A stretch of DNA of 64,000 nucleotides from Nonomuraea soli (GTDB taxonomy: Bacteria; Actinomycetota; Actinomycetes; Streptosporangiales; Streptosporangiaceae). Made by a program: the position numbers and the translations under genes. The notes beneath the pieces are model-generated. The model saw only the letters and a program-made list of their open reading frames with translations. It made no database searches and had not been told where the DNA came from. The stretch is from positions 874,816 through 938,815 of the forward strand of contig NZ_JACDUR010000002.1 of NCBI RefSeq assembly GCF_013761175.1. Reading direction: 5' to 3'. Numbering within the stretch: position 1 is the stretch's first letter; the number at the start of each line of letters is the position of its first letter. Below, piece by piece: positions 48,797 through 57,318 of the stretch.

Positions 48797-49491
48797 TCGG
48801 GCGGCAGCGCCTCGAGGTGCTCCAGCCGTACGAGGTCGAAGCGCAGCGCCAGCGAGACGAGCGCGGCCCGCTGCCAGTCGGCCTTGCCCTGCCGTCCGTC
48901 CTGTTCCTCGGCCGGCCGCTTGACCCGCAGTTTCGTGGTCGCCAGGTAGGTGATGTGCCAGGCGACCGCGGTGGCGCTGAGCCCGATCCGGTCGGCGATC
49001 TGCGCGGTGGTGGGGATGAGCACGGAGGCGGGGTCGCGTAGCCGGGGCTCGCAGAGCGCGACCAGCACCGGGAAGTAGGTGGCCGTCGTGTCGAGCGAGT
49101 AGGCGACGACGGTCGAGCCGCCGCCGCCGTCGGCGGGCAGTTCGCTGTAGCTGTGCTCGGGCGCGAAGACCAGTAGCGCGGGCCCGTCCTTGACTCCCGG
49201 CAGGCAGATGCGGCCGAACTCGAACGGGATCGGCGCCTCGGCCCGCCCCGGCGCCACCTTGACGAACTCGCCGCCCCCTTCGGGGTTCTCCACCACGTAG
49301 GTCGCCCGCCTGGAGAGGTTGGACAACGTCCAGTGGTCGCGCACCGCCCTGATCACGCCGGCCGCGCGGGAGACCGCCTGCACCGGCAGCACGATGTCCA
49401 CGCCCGCGCCCCTGCCGAACACGACCTGCCGGCCCGCCTCCAGGTCCCAGACCTGGCCGGTGCCCTCCACCTGGACGATCACGGATCCCAT
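48784..49491 (-). CDS. FHA-domain protein with C-terminal winged-helix-like region
   Basis: 235 residues from ATG 49491 (MGSVIVQVEGTG). The FHA core is VVFGRGAGVDIVLP...SRAAGVIRAV...WTLSNLSRRATYV (~25-75), a phosphothreonine-binding fold with the conserved GR, SR and N. Residues ~155-235 include IADRIGLSATAVAWHITYL, a helix-turn-helix-like segment. It overlaps the receptor kinase gene by 13 bp at the 3' ends, and may bind its phosphorylated form. The longer upstream start (49584) is rejected. Confidence 0.86.
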   Translation of the reverse strand: MGSVIVQVEGTGQVWDLEAGRQVVFGRGAGVDIVLPVQAVSRAAGVIRAVRDHWTLSNLSRRATYVVENPEGGGEFVKVAPGRAEAPIPFEFGRICLPGVKDGPALLVFAPEHSYSELPADGGGGSTVVAYSLDTTATYFPVLVALCEPRLRDPASVLIPTTAQIADRIGLSATAVAWHITYLATTKLRVKRPAEEQDGRQGKADWQRAALVSLALRFDLVRLEHLEALPPDQGR

Positions 49492-49611
49492 GTCCCGCAC
49501 GTTACCCCGCGCACCCCGCCGGGCGTCCCTGGAACGTTCGAGGTACCGCTGCCGTGCCCGCCGCCGCAAGCTTGAGCACGTCAAGGCAGTACCTCACCGA
49601 AGGGGGCAACA

Positions 49612-49971
49612 ATGCGCAAGGTTCTCACGACGGCGGCCGTGGCGGCGCTCGCGATCGGGGGACTCGCCGGGTTCGCGGCACCGGCCGCCCAGGCGGCGGC
49701 GGCCAGTCACGGGTGCCCGTCGGGCGCGGTGTGCATCTACCCGGGGGCAGGCTGGAACGGCGACCGGCCGACGCACTTCTACTACAGCTACGGGGCGCAC
49801 AACCTGCGGGACATGTACGGCGTGCACCGCGTCTACAACAACCAGACCGACGGGGCGACGGTCCGCACCTGCACCGGATACAACGGCACCGGCTGCCAGG
49901 GCTACATGGGGCCTGGCTGGTACATCGACAAGGACCTGTCGCCGATCAACTCCATCACGCTGCAGCCGTAG
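49612..49971 (+). CDS. Secreted peptidase inhibitor family I36-like protein
   Basis: 119 residues with an AGGGGG ribosome binding site. Signal peptide to AAQAAAASHG; the mature ~85 residues have four cysteines (CPSGAVCIYPGAGW and RTCTGYNGTGCQGYM) typical of the I36/SMI-like crystallin fold. Members are small secreted inhibitors of metalloproteases in streptomycetes, but many homologues are uncharacterised. It ends at a strong hairpin. Confidence 0.82.
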   Translation: MRKVLTTAAVAALAIGGLAGFAAPAAQAAAASHGCPSGAVCIYPGAGWNGDRPTHFYYSYGAHNLRDMYGVHRVYNNQTDGATVRTCTGYNGTGCQGYMGPGWYIDKDLSPINSITLQP

Positions 49972-49980
49972 CGTGTACGC

Positions 49981-50005
49981 GCCCCGGGCCGGGCCGGCCC
50001 GGGGC
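49981..50005. terminator. Terminator hairpin between convergent genes
   Basis: GCCCCGGGCC (49981-49990) and GGCCCGGGGC (49996-50005) form a perfect 10-bp stem with a 5-nt loop, just after the inhibitor gene and before the 3' end of the dehydrogenase gene. Confidence 0.8.
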
Positions 50006-50015
50006 TCGCGGGGGC

Positions 50016-51752
50016 CTACATCGCGGCCAGGTCGCCCGCGGCGATGTAGCCGAACGTCATCGCGGGCCCGAGTGTCGAGCCCGCGCCGGCGTAGCTGCGC
50101 CCCATGACCGCGCCGCTGGCGTTGCCCGCCGCGTACAGGCCGGGGATCACGGTGCCGTCCGGGCGCAGCACGCGGGCCCTGGCGTCGGTCCGCATGCCGC
50201 CCTTCGTCCCCAGGTCGCCCGGCACGATCTTGAAGGCGTAGAACGGCGGCAGCCAGAGCGGCGCCAGGCACGGGTTGGGCCTGACCCCGGGATCGGCGTA
50301 GTAGCGGTCGTAGACGCTGTCGCCCCGGTGGAAGTCGGCGTCCCTGCCCGCCAGCGCGAAGCCGTTGAAGCGGGTGACCGTCTGGCGCAGCGCCGACGAC
50401 GGCACGCCGATCCTGGAGGCCAGCTCTCCGATGCTCCAGGCCTTGTGCACCGCGCCAGAGGCGTACCAGGAGTCGGGGAAGGGCAGCGTGGGCGCGATGT
50501 CCTTGAACAGGTAGCGGTTGCGGTAGTTCTGGTCGACGATCAGCCACGACGGGATGTGCGGGCCCGTGCTGTTGCGGTCGTACATCACGTGCACGACGTC
50601 GCTGTAGGGGGCGGCCTCGTTGACGTAGCGCACGCCCTGGCCGTTGACCAGGATGCAGCCGGGCAGGGTGCGCTCGGCCAGGCAGAAGTACGGCTCGTCC
50701 GGCAGCGGGATGGCCGGGCCCCACCAGGCGTCGTCCATGAGGTCGAGGGCGGCGCCCGCCGTCCGTCCCGCCCTGATGCCGTCGCCGGTGTTGGAGTCGG
50801 CGCCCACGGTCCAGTCGGTGCCGATCGGCTGGCGCTGGTATTCGGTGCGCATCGTCAGGTTGTGCTCGAACCCGCCCGAGCCGACGATCACGCCGCGGCG
50901 GGCGCGCATCAGCGTGCCGTCGCCGAGCACGACTCCCGCCGCCCTGCCGTTCTCGAAGTGCAGCCCGGTCAGAGGCGTGTTGAGCAGGACGGGGACGCCC
51001 GCTGCCGCAAGCCCGGCGCGCAGGCCGCCGGCCAGCGCCTGCCCCATCGTCAGCGGGATCTCCCCGCGTGCCCTGGCGGCCACCCAGCGGGTGACGACCT
51101 CGGCGGCCACCGCCGTACCCCTGGCGTTGACCAGGGCCAGGTTGAGCCAGCGGTAGTCGGCGCTGAAGACCACCGTGCCCTCGGGCACCGGGATGTAGGC
51201 GGGGTTGAGCCGGGCCAGTTCTGCGCCCAGCACCCTGCCGTCGAGCAGGTCGGGCTCGATCGAGCGGCCTCCCGGCATGCCGCCGGGGAGCTCGGGATAG
51301 TAGTCGGAGTAGCCCTCCATCCAGCGGAAGCGCAGCGGGCTGTTCGCCGTCACGAAGCTGATCATCGCGGGGCCCGCGGCCAGGAAGGCCTGCTGGCGCG
51401 AGGCGGGAACCTCCGAGCCGACGACCGCGGCGAGGTACTGCGCGGCCTTGGCGGGCGTGTCCGGCACGCCCGCCCGCAGGATCACCTCGTTGTTGGGGAT
51501 CCAGATGCCCGCTCCCGAGCGTGCGGCCGAGCCGCCGAACGTCGCGGCCTTCTCGACCACGACCGCCGACAGGCCGAGCTTGGCCGCGCGCAGCGCCGCC
51601 GTCATGCCCGCCGCGCCCGAGCCGGCCACCACCACGTCGTACTCGGCGACGCTCGCGTGGGCACGGCCCGCGGTGAGGCCGCCCGTGGCGATCAGGGCTG
51701 TGGCTCCGGCGGCGCCTCGCAGGACCTCACGGCGGGTGCGTTTCACGGACAC
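50016..51752 (-). CDS. FAD-dependent 3-ketosteroid Delta1-dehydrogenase-like oxidoreductase, Tat-exported
   Basis: 578 residues from GTG with GGAAGGAG upstream. The N-terminus is a Tat signal (KRTRREVLRGAAG...AHA). FAD motif: YDVVVAGSGAAGMTAALRAA, then VVVEKAATFGGSAARSGAG; GYSDYYPELPGG and the C-terminal PGLYAAGNASGAVMGRSYAG fit KstD and related flavoproteins. KstD introduces the 1,2 double bond in 3-ketosteroids; whether this exported protein uses steroids is unknown. It lies downstream of LacI-GH127 on the same strand but 99 bp apart. An exported KstD-type enzyme is unusual. Confidence 0.87.
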   Translation of the reverse strand: MSVKRTRREVLRGAAGATALIATGGLTAGRAHASVAEYDVVVAGSGAAGMTAALRAAKLGLSAVVVEKAATFGGSAARSGAGIWIPNNEVILRAGVPDTPAKAAQYLAAVVGSEVPASRQQAFLAAGPAMISFVTANSPLRFRWMEGYSDYYPELPGGMPGGRSIEPDLLDGRVLGAELARLNPAYIPVPEGTVVFSADYRWLNLALVNARGTAVAAEVVTRWVAARARGEIPLTMGQALAGGLRAGLAAAGVPVLLNTPLTGLHFENGRAAGVVLGDGTLMRARRGVIVGSGGFEHNLTMRTEYQRQPIGTDWTVGADSNTGDGIRAGRTAGAALDLMDDAWWGPAIPLPDEPYFCLAERTLPGCILVNGQGVRYVNEAAPYSDVVHVMYDRNSTGPHIPSWLIVDQNYRNRYLFKDIAPTLPFPDSWYASGAVHKAWSIGELASRIGVPSSALRQTVTRFNGFALAGRDADFHRGDSVYDRYYADPGVRPNPCLAPLWLPPFYAFKIVPGDLGTKGGMRTDARARVLRPDGTVIPGLYAAGNASGAVMGRSYAGAGSTLGPAMTFGYIAAGDLAAM

Positions 51753-51851
51753 GACGGCTCCTTCCGGTGACTGCTGAGTCAGGGGAGGCACCTCGCGCCT
51801 GGCGCCGCACTTGAGCATGCGCTTGGTTGGGAGTGCTGTCAATCGGGGCTG

Positions 51852-53759
51852 TCAATCGGCGGCGGGCAACCAGATCCGCATGGTGGCCGGGCCGCGGTTG
51901 CCCCACCGGTGGTAGGGGATCAGGCGCAGGGGAGTGCTCTCGCCCGGCGCCGAGGCGGGTGAGCTCATGTACGGCCAGGCGTCCGGTTTCGAGGTCAGCA
52001 GCTCCGCCTCGACCTCCAGCTCGACCACGCCGCCGGCCTCGTGCTCGGCCGGTGGTGCCTGGCGGACGGCGATCTCGGCCAGGGGCGGCCGGTCGCCAGG
52101 CGATTCGGCGCAGTACACCAGGGGGCCGCGCTCGACCGCGACGGTGCCGCGCAGGGCGTCGGCACGATGGTCGGGGCGGGTCCAGCGCGGCGCCATCGGA
52201 AGGTCGAGGCTGATCTCGTCGCCGGGCCGCCACGGCCCCGGCAAGGTGAGGTAACCGGCACCGGCCAGGCCGCGCGCGCCACCGGCAGCGTCGTGCGGCC
52301 CGGAGCGGCGCGATCCGGCGTCGTGTGGTCCGGCGTCGTGCGGTCCGGCGTCGGGCCCGGCGTGCGATCGGGGGCCCGCTTCCGGGGCCGCGCGGTGCAC
52401 GCTGTAGCCCGCGCCCCCCGCCCAGGCGGGCACCCGCAGCGACACGGCGCCCTCGCCGCCCTCCAGCACCCGCACCCGCACGCCGCCCGACCACGGATAC
52501 CCGGTCTCCACCCGCAGCGCCATCCCCGCGCCCCGGATCTCGGCTGGCGTGTAGTGGTGCACCCGCACCCCGCCGGCGTCGGTGGTGGCGAGGTAGGCGG
52601 GCAGCGCCGCCAGCGTGCGCGAGATGTTGCTCGGGCAGCACGACACGTCGAACCACGCCGAGCGCAGGCTCGCGGCGGCCGCGTGGCTGACCATCCCGTC
52701 GGCGGCGGGCGCGGCCACCCTGACCTGCAGCGGATTGCTGTAGAAGAACGAGTGCCCGTCGAGCGCGACCGCCGTGGCCAGCACGTTGTACATGGTCCGC
52801 TCCGCCAGGTCGGCGTAACGCGCCCGGCCGGTGGCCAGCAGCAGCCGGTGGCTGAGCATGATCGAGGCGATCCCGGCGCAAGTCTCGGCGTAGGCCCGGT
52901 CGGGCGGCAGTTCGAAGTCGTCGCCGAAGGCCTCGTCGGCGTGGCGCGATCCCATGCCGCCGGTCAGGTGGGTGCGGCGGGCCACGGTGCGCTCCCACTG
53001 CGCCTCGACCGTCGCCAGCAGGTCGGCGTCGCCCGTCTCGACCGCCACGTCCACCGCGCCGCTCGCCAGGTAGAGCGCCCGCACGGCGTGGCCGCGCAGC
53101 ACGCGCGCCCGCCGTACCGGGATGTCGTCCTGGAAGTAGGCGGGGCCGAAGTGGATCGTGCCCAGGGCGGGCAGGCCGCGCCGCTCGACCAGGCGCCGGG
53201 CCAGCTCCAGGTAGCGCTCGGCGCCGGTGCTGCGGTACAGCTCGACCAGGGCCATCTCCAGGCAGGGGTGGCCGTCGGTGCGGGTGCCCTCCATGAACAC
53301 CTCGCACACGTGGTCGGCCGCGCGCAGCACCGCCTCGGTGAACTCGTCGGGACCGTGGGTGCGCAGCCTGGCCACGCCCGCCTGGAGCAGGTGCCCGTAG
53401 CAGTAGAGCTCGTGCCCCCATTCCAGGTCGGTGTAGCGGGCCTTCGACCACCGGGTGTTCAGGTAGCCGTCGGGCTCCTGGGCCCGCACCACGAATCCGG
53501 CCAGTTCCTCGAATCCGGGATGGCCGGCCCAGGCCATGGCCTCCAGCAGCTTGTAGATCTCCGAATCGGAGAACTCCCGTCCACGTCTGGGCAGCTCGCC
53601 ACGAAAGTTGCCGACCCAGCCCTCCTTCTCCATCCACTCCAGGCAGTGGGGGATGATCACCTCGTTGTCGAGCCGGACGCGGTCACCCCAGAACCCGGGC
53701 TCCAGCCGTACGAAGAGCGGGGAGAGCACGCCGGAGGAGGGCAGCACGGGACTGGTCAC
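51852..53759 (-). CDS. GH127 beta-L-arabinofuranosidase
   Basis: 635 residues from GTG with AGGAG five bases upstream. The (alpha/alpha)6 barrel carries the GH127 metal-cysteine site: YAETCAG (E292, C294) and DVSCCPSN (C374 nucleophile, C375). These match the Glu, Cys, Cys-Cys set of the characterised bifidobacterial enzyme, which releases beta-L-arabinose from hydroxyproline-linked arabinans of plant extensin. A repetitive loop of ~35 residues (DAGPHDAGPHDAG) is inserted in the C-terminal beta domain. Cytoplasmic. It follows the LacI gene by 20 bp. Confidence 0.94.
   Translation of the reverse strand: MTSPVLPSSGVLSPLFVRLEPGFWGDRVRLDNEVIIPHCLEWMEKEGWVGNFRGELPRRGREFSDSEIYKLLEAMAWAGHPGFEELAGFVVRAQEPDGYLNTRWSKARYTDLEWGHELYCYGHLLQAGVARLRTHGPDEFTEAVLRAADHVCEVFMEGTRTDGHPCLEMALVELYRSTGAERYLELARRLVERRGLPALGTIHFGPAYFQDDIPVRRARVLRGHAVRALYLASGAVDVAVETGDADLLATVEAQWERTVARRTHLTGGMGSRHADEAFGDDFELPPDRAYAETCAGIASIMLSHRLLLATGRARYADLAERTMYNVLATAVALDGHSFFYSNPLQVRVAAPAADGMVSHAAAASLRSAWFDVSCCPSNISRTLAALPAYLATTDAGGVRVHHYTPAEIRGAGMALRVETGYPWSGGVRVRVLEGGEGAVSLRVPAWAGGAGYSVHRAAPEAGPRSHAGPDAGPHDAGPHDAGSRRSGPHDAAGGARGLAGAGYLTLPGPWRPGDEISLDLPMAPRWTRPDHRADALRGTVAVERGPLVYCAESPGDRPPLAEIAVRQAPPAEHEAGGVVELEVEAELLTSKPDAWPYMSSPASAPGESTPLRLIPYHRWGNRGPATMRIWLPAAD
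52290..52355. repeat. 15-nt repeats in the GH127 gene
   Basis: TCGTGTGGTCCGGCG (52321-52335) and TCGTGCGGTCCGGCG (52336-52350) with degenerate flanking copies (52290-52320) encode the GPHDA repeats of an insertion in the beta domain. Confidence 0.85.
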
Positions 53760-53779
53760 AGGGGCTCCTGGTAAAGGGG

Positions 53780-54796
53780 TCACGAAGGCAGCGTGGATTC
53801 GCGGATGACCAGGCGGCAGGGCATGCGGTGCACGCCGGGCGTGGCTCTGCCGTCGATGGCGGCGAACAGGTGCTGGGCGGCCGTGCGTCCGAGCACCTCG
53901 AGGTTCATGTCGATCGTGGTCAGCGGAGGCCGCGACTCGGCGGACAGAACCTCCCAGTTGTCGTAGCCGACGACGGCCAGGTCGTCGGGGACCCGTCGCC
54001 CGCGTTCCCTGGCGGCCTCGACGAAGCCCGCGGCGATCTGGTCGCTGCCGCACACCACCGCGTCGACCTCGGGGTCGGTGCGGAGCACGATGTCGGTGGC
54101 CTGGCGGCCCCAGCGCTGCGACCAGCTGCCGTACAGCACCTCGCCTGACAGCCCCAGCCCGGCCTCCTCCAGCGCGGATCGCACCCCGGCCGCCCGGTCC
54201 CTGGCGGCCTGGTAGTCGGCGGGGCCGGTGATGTGGGCGACGCGCCGGCGGCCCAGGGTGATCAGGTGCTGGACGGCGGTGCGGGCGCCCTCCACGTCGT
54301 CGGGGACGAACGAGACGTCCTGCGGGTCCTCCGAGGGCGCGTACGCGTAGACGACCGGTATCGGCAGGTCGCGGCTGATCGAGGGGCGCGGATCGGTGCT
54401 CTGGCCGACCACGATGAGTCCGTCGACGCGGCGCGACAGCAGGGTGCGCAGGTGGTGCTGCTCGCGGATGGCGTCGCCGCGGGCGTCGCAGAGCAGGACG
54501 GCCATCTCGCCCGCGCCGAAGGCGTCTTCCGCGCCGAGCAGCACCGGGATCCCGAAACGGCCGACGCTGTCACTGGTGAGCAGGCCGACGGTTCTGGTCT
54601 GGCCCGACAGCAGGCCCTTGGCCAGGGCGTTGGGCTGGAAGGAGAGGTCCTTGGCGGCCTGCAGCACGCGGTTCCTCGTCTCCTGGCGCACCTGGTCGCG
54701 GCCGTTGAGCGCCTTGGACGCCGTGGCGATCGACACGCCCGCGAGCGCGGCCACGTCGGAGATCGTGGCCGGGCGCCTCGGTCGCTCAGAGCTCAT
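53780..54796 (-). CDS. LacI-family regulator of the GH127/importer locus
   Basis: 338 residues from ATG 54796; a TTG 30 bases upstream is an alternative. HTH: ISDVAALAGVSIATASKALNGRDQV; sensor domain ~65-338. It starts the GH127 operon and diverges from the importer genes, with operator-like elements between. The inducer is probably a beta-arabino-oligosaccharide or arabinose (inference from GH127). Confidence 0.93.
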   Translation of the reverse strand: MSSERPRRPATISDVAALAGVSIATASKALNGRDQVRQETRNRVLQAAKDLSFQPNALAKGLLSGQTRTVGLLTSDSVGRFGIPVLLGAEDAFGAGEMAVLLCDARGDAIREQHHLRTLLSRRVDGLIVVGQSTDPRPSISRDLPIPVVYAYAPSEDPQDVSFVPDDVEGARTAVQHLITLGRRRVAHITGPADYQAARDRAAGVRSALEEAGLGLSGEVLYGSWSQRWGRQATDIVLRTDPEVDAVVCGSDQIAAGFVEAARERGRRVPDDLAVVGYDNWEVLSAESRPPLTTIDMNLEVLGRTAAQHLFAAIDGRATPGVHRMPCRLVIRESTLPS

Positions 54797-54800
54797 CGTG

Positions 54801-54946
54801 CCGAAAACCTTTCTGTCGCAACGCAACTGTTACGTTGATCTGCTGATGTCCATTTTTGCAGACCGTAGCTGCCACGAGGCGGAAACGCAACTGTGGAGGG
54901 GCATTGACAGCCCCGACGCTGGGCGTTTACGTTTCCGAAAACCTTT
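54801..54946. promoter_or_regulatory. Operator-rich divergent promoter region
   Basis: Three elements: the direct repeat CCGAAAACCTTT at 54801-54812 and 54935-54946; the near-perfect palindrome AACGCAACTGTTACGTT (54820-54836), whose left part AACGCAACTGT recurs at 54884-54894; and GTTTCCGAAAA (54931-54941), shared with the GH3 operon promoter. They flank both start sites as expected for a LacI-controlled divergent pair. Confidence 0.65.
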
Positions 54947-54979
54947 TAGGGACATATCGGGGGATGCGAGGAGAGGATC

Positions 54980-56287
54980 ATGAAGAGTCGATCGCCCCGA
55001 CGCCGCAGGACTGGCGGCGTGCTCGCTTTCCTGTGCGTTGCCCTGGTGGCGACGGCATGCGGTTCCAGCCAGTCCGGCGAGACAGCCCAGCCTGCCGCGT
55101 CATCTGCTGGGGCCCCTGCCGCCAAGCCGGAGCCGGTCACCATCACCGTGTGGACCAGAGCGGCCACCGAGTCGCACACCAAGGCGCTGGCGGAGGCCTA
55201 CAACGCCGGCCATGACAACAAGGTGGAGGTGACCGCCTACCCGAACGAGGAGTACCCGGCCAAGATCGCGACCGCGGCGGGCGGCAAGAACCTGCCCGAC
55301 CTGTTCGCCTCGGACGTGGTGTTCGCGCCCAACTACATCTCGCAGGGCCTGTGGCAGGATGTCAGCGCCAGCTTCGCGACGCTCCCGTTCAAGGACAAGG
55401 TCGCCCCCGCGCACGTCAAGGCCGCCACCCAGGACGGCAAGCTCTTCGCGATGCCGCACACCGTCGACATCTCGGTGATGTTCGTCAACAAGGGCCTGTA
55501 CACCAAGGCCGGCCTCGACCCCGACAAGCCGCCCACCACCCTCGCCGAGTTCGCCCAGCAGGCCACCGCCGTTCGCGAGAAGCTGGGTGGCGACACCTAC
55601 GGCACCTACTTCGGCGGCAACTGCGGCGGGTGCAACGTCTTCACGCTGTGGCCCTCCGTCTGGGCCGACGGCGCCGAGGTGATGAACCCCGAGGGCACCC
55701 AGAGCACGATCAACACGCCCCAGATGACCGCGGTGTTCGACGCCTACCGCAAGCTCTTCACCGACGGCGTGGCCGCTCCCGCCTCCAAGGACGAGAACGG
55801 CACGACCTGGCTCGGCGCGCTGCAGAAGGGCAACATCGCCATCGCACCGGGACCGTCGGCGTGGCTCGGGCTGCTGGAGGAGAAGGGCATCGACGTCGGC
55901 GTCGCCCCCATCCCTGGCGTCAACGGCGGCAAGATGACCTTCGTCGGCGGTGACGTCATCGGCATCAGCGCGACCAGCGAGAAGGCCGAGGCCGCCTGGG
56001 ACTTCCTGGCCTTCACCCTGTCGGACAAGGTCCAGGCCGATCTGCAGGCCAAGAGCAAGTCCACGGTGGCGCGCACCGACATCGCCGCCACCGATCCGCG
56101 CGTCCAGACGATGAACGAGCTCATGGCCATCGGGCGCACGCCGTACGCCCTGAAGTTCAACGAGTCCTACAACGACGGCCAGAGCCCCTGGACCAAGACC
56201 CTCCGCGACGCCCTGTTCGGAGCCGGTCCGGCCAGCGCGCTCCCCGCGGGCGTCGAGCCCATCACGCAGTCGCTCAACCAGCAGTAG
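54980..56287 (+). CDS. CUT1 extracellular solute-binding lipoprotein
   Basis: 435 residues; GAGGAGAGG precedes the ATG. Lipobox LVATAC, then a family-1 sugar-binding fold (VTITVWTRAATESHTKALAE; AWDFLAFTLSDKVQADLQ near the end). It is the first gene of a three-gene importer operon divergent from LacI-GH127, so it likely binds an arabino-oligosaccharide or small arabinoside. Confidence 0.94.
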   Translation: MKSRSPRRRRTGGVLAFLCVALVATACGSSQSGETAQPAASSAGAPAAKPEPVTITVWTRAATESHTKALAEAYNAGHDNKVEVTAYPNEEYPAKIATAAGGKNLPDLFASDVVFAPNYISQGLWQDVSASFATLPFKDKVAPAHVKAATQDGKLFAMPHTVDISVMFVNKGLYTKAGLDPDKPPTTLAEFAQQATAVREKLGGDTYGTYFGGNCGGCNVFTLWPSVWADGAEVMNPEGTQSTINTPQMTAVFDAYRKLFTDGVAAPASKDENGTTWLGALQKGNIAIAPGPSAWLGLLEEKGIDVGVAPIPGVNGGKMTFVGGDVIGISATSEKAEAAWDFLAFTLSDKVQADLQAKSKSTVARTDIAATDPRVQTMNELMAIGRTPYALKFNESYNDGQSPWTKTLRDALFGAGPASALPAGVEPITQSLNQQ

Positions 56288-56364
56288 CACGGAAGCGGCC
56301 GGTCGCCCCTCGCGGTGGCCCGCCGCTTCCGACACCCTCCGTGCAGTCGCCGGCTGGAGAAAGA

Positions 56365-57318
56365 ATGTCGAATTCGCAGCGAGTCCGTGACCGGGCGCCC
56401 GTGGCGGCGGCCACGCACCGCTCGCACGCTCGCGCCCGCCGCCCGCGGCGGCGCTCGTCCGGGCTGGTCGGCCTGGCCTACGCGAGCCCCGCCGCGCTCA
56501 TCGTGGGCCTGTTCTTCGTGGTCCCGCTGGCCCTCGTGGTGTGGATGTCCCTGAACAACTGGCCCCTGCTGGCGGCGCCGACGTTCAACGCGCCCGCCAA
56601 CTACACCCGCATCGCCGACAACGATCTCGTCCTGGACGCGGTCGTGTTCACCCTGAAGTACACCGCCGTGGTGACCGTCCTGCTCTTCACGATCTCCTTC
56701 GGCCTGGCCCTGCTGGTCCAGCGCAGGCGGCCCGGCGTGGGGCTCTTCCGCGGCGCCTTCTTCCTGCCCGCCGCGGTCGGCTGGGCGACGGCGACCCTGC
56801 TCTTCTTCGGCCTGCTCAGCGACCAGATCGGGCCGCTGAACGACATGCTCGTCGCCGTCGGCCTCATCGACGAGCCGGTCTCGTGGACGGCGGGAGACCC
56901 CGAGGTCGCCTTCGGCTCCACCGTCACCCTCGTCATCTGGCGGTGGGCGGGCTTCAACATGCTCATCCTGCTCACCGGCCTGCAGACGATCCCCACGGAG
57001 ATCTACGAGGCGGCCAGGGTCGACGGCGCGTCCGCCGTCCAGGCCTTCCGCCGGATCACCCTGCCGCTGATGCGCCCGACCATCGCGCTGGTGCTCTGCC
57101 TCATGGTGACCGGCTCGATGCTCGGCTTCGAGCAGTTCTACATCCTCACCAGGGGAGGCCCGGGCAACAGCACGACCTCCGTGGTGATGGTCATCGTCAG
57201 GGAGGCGTTCGTCCGGTTCAACCTGGGATCGGCGGCGGCCATGTCGGTGCTGGTGCTCATCGCCCTGGTCGTGCTCAACGCGCTGCAACTGGCCTTCATC
57301 CGGAAGAGGACACAGTGA
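56365..57318 (+). CDS. CUT1 ABC sugar importer permease (MalF type)
   Basis: 317 residues from ATG with GGAG upstream. A basic N-terminal tail of ~35 residues precedes six membrane helices. EAA loop: YEAARVDGASAVQAFRRITL. Its stop overlaps the start of the next permease (GTGA). Confidence 0.93.
   Translation: MSNSQRVRDRAPVAAATHRSHARARRPRRRSSGLVGLAYASPAALIVGLFFVVPLALVVWMSLNNWPLLAAPTFNAPANYTRIADNDLVLDAVVFTLKYTAVVTVLLFTISFGLALLVQRRRPGVGLFRGAFFLPAAVGWATATLLFFGLLSDQIGPLNDMLVAVGLIDEPVSWTAGDPEVAFGSTVTLVIWRWAGFNMLILLTGLQTIPTEIYEAARVDGASAVQAFRRITLPLMRPTIALVLCLMVTGSMLGFEQFYILTRGGPGNSTTSVVMVIVREAFVRFNLGSAAAMSVLVLIALVVLNALQLAFIRKRTQ

Noticed and set aside
51811..51826. AAGCGCATGCTC near-palindrome upstream of the KstD-like gene as a TetR site
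   Set aside because: One mismatch in a short arm, no TetR gene nearby; too weak to list as a regulatory feature.
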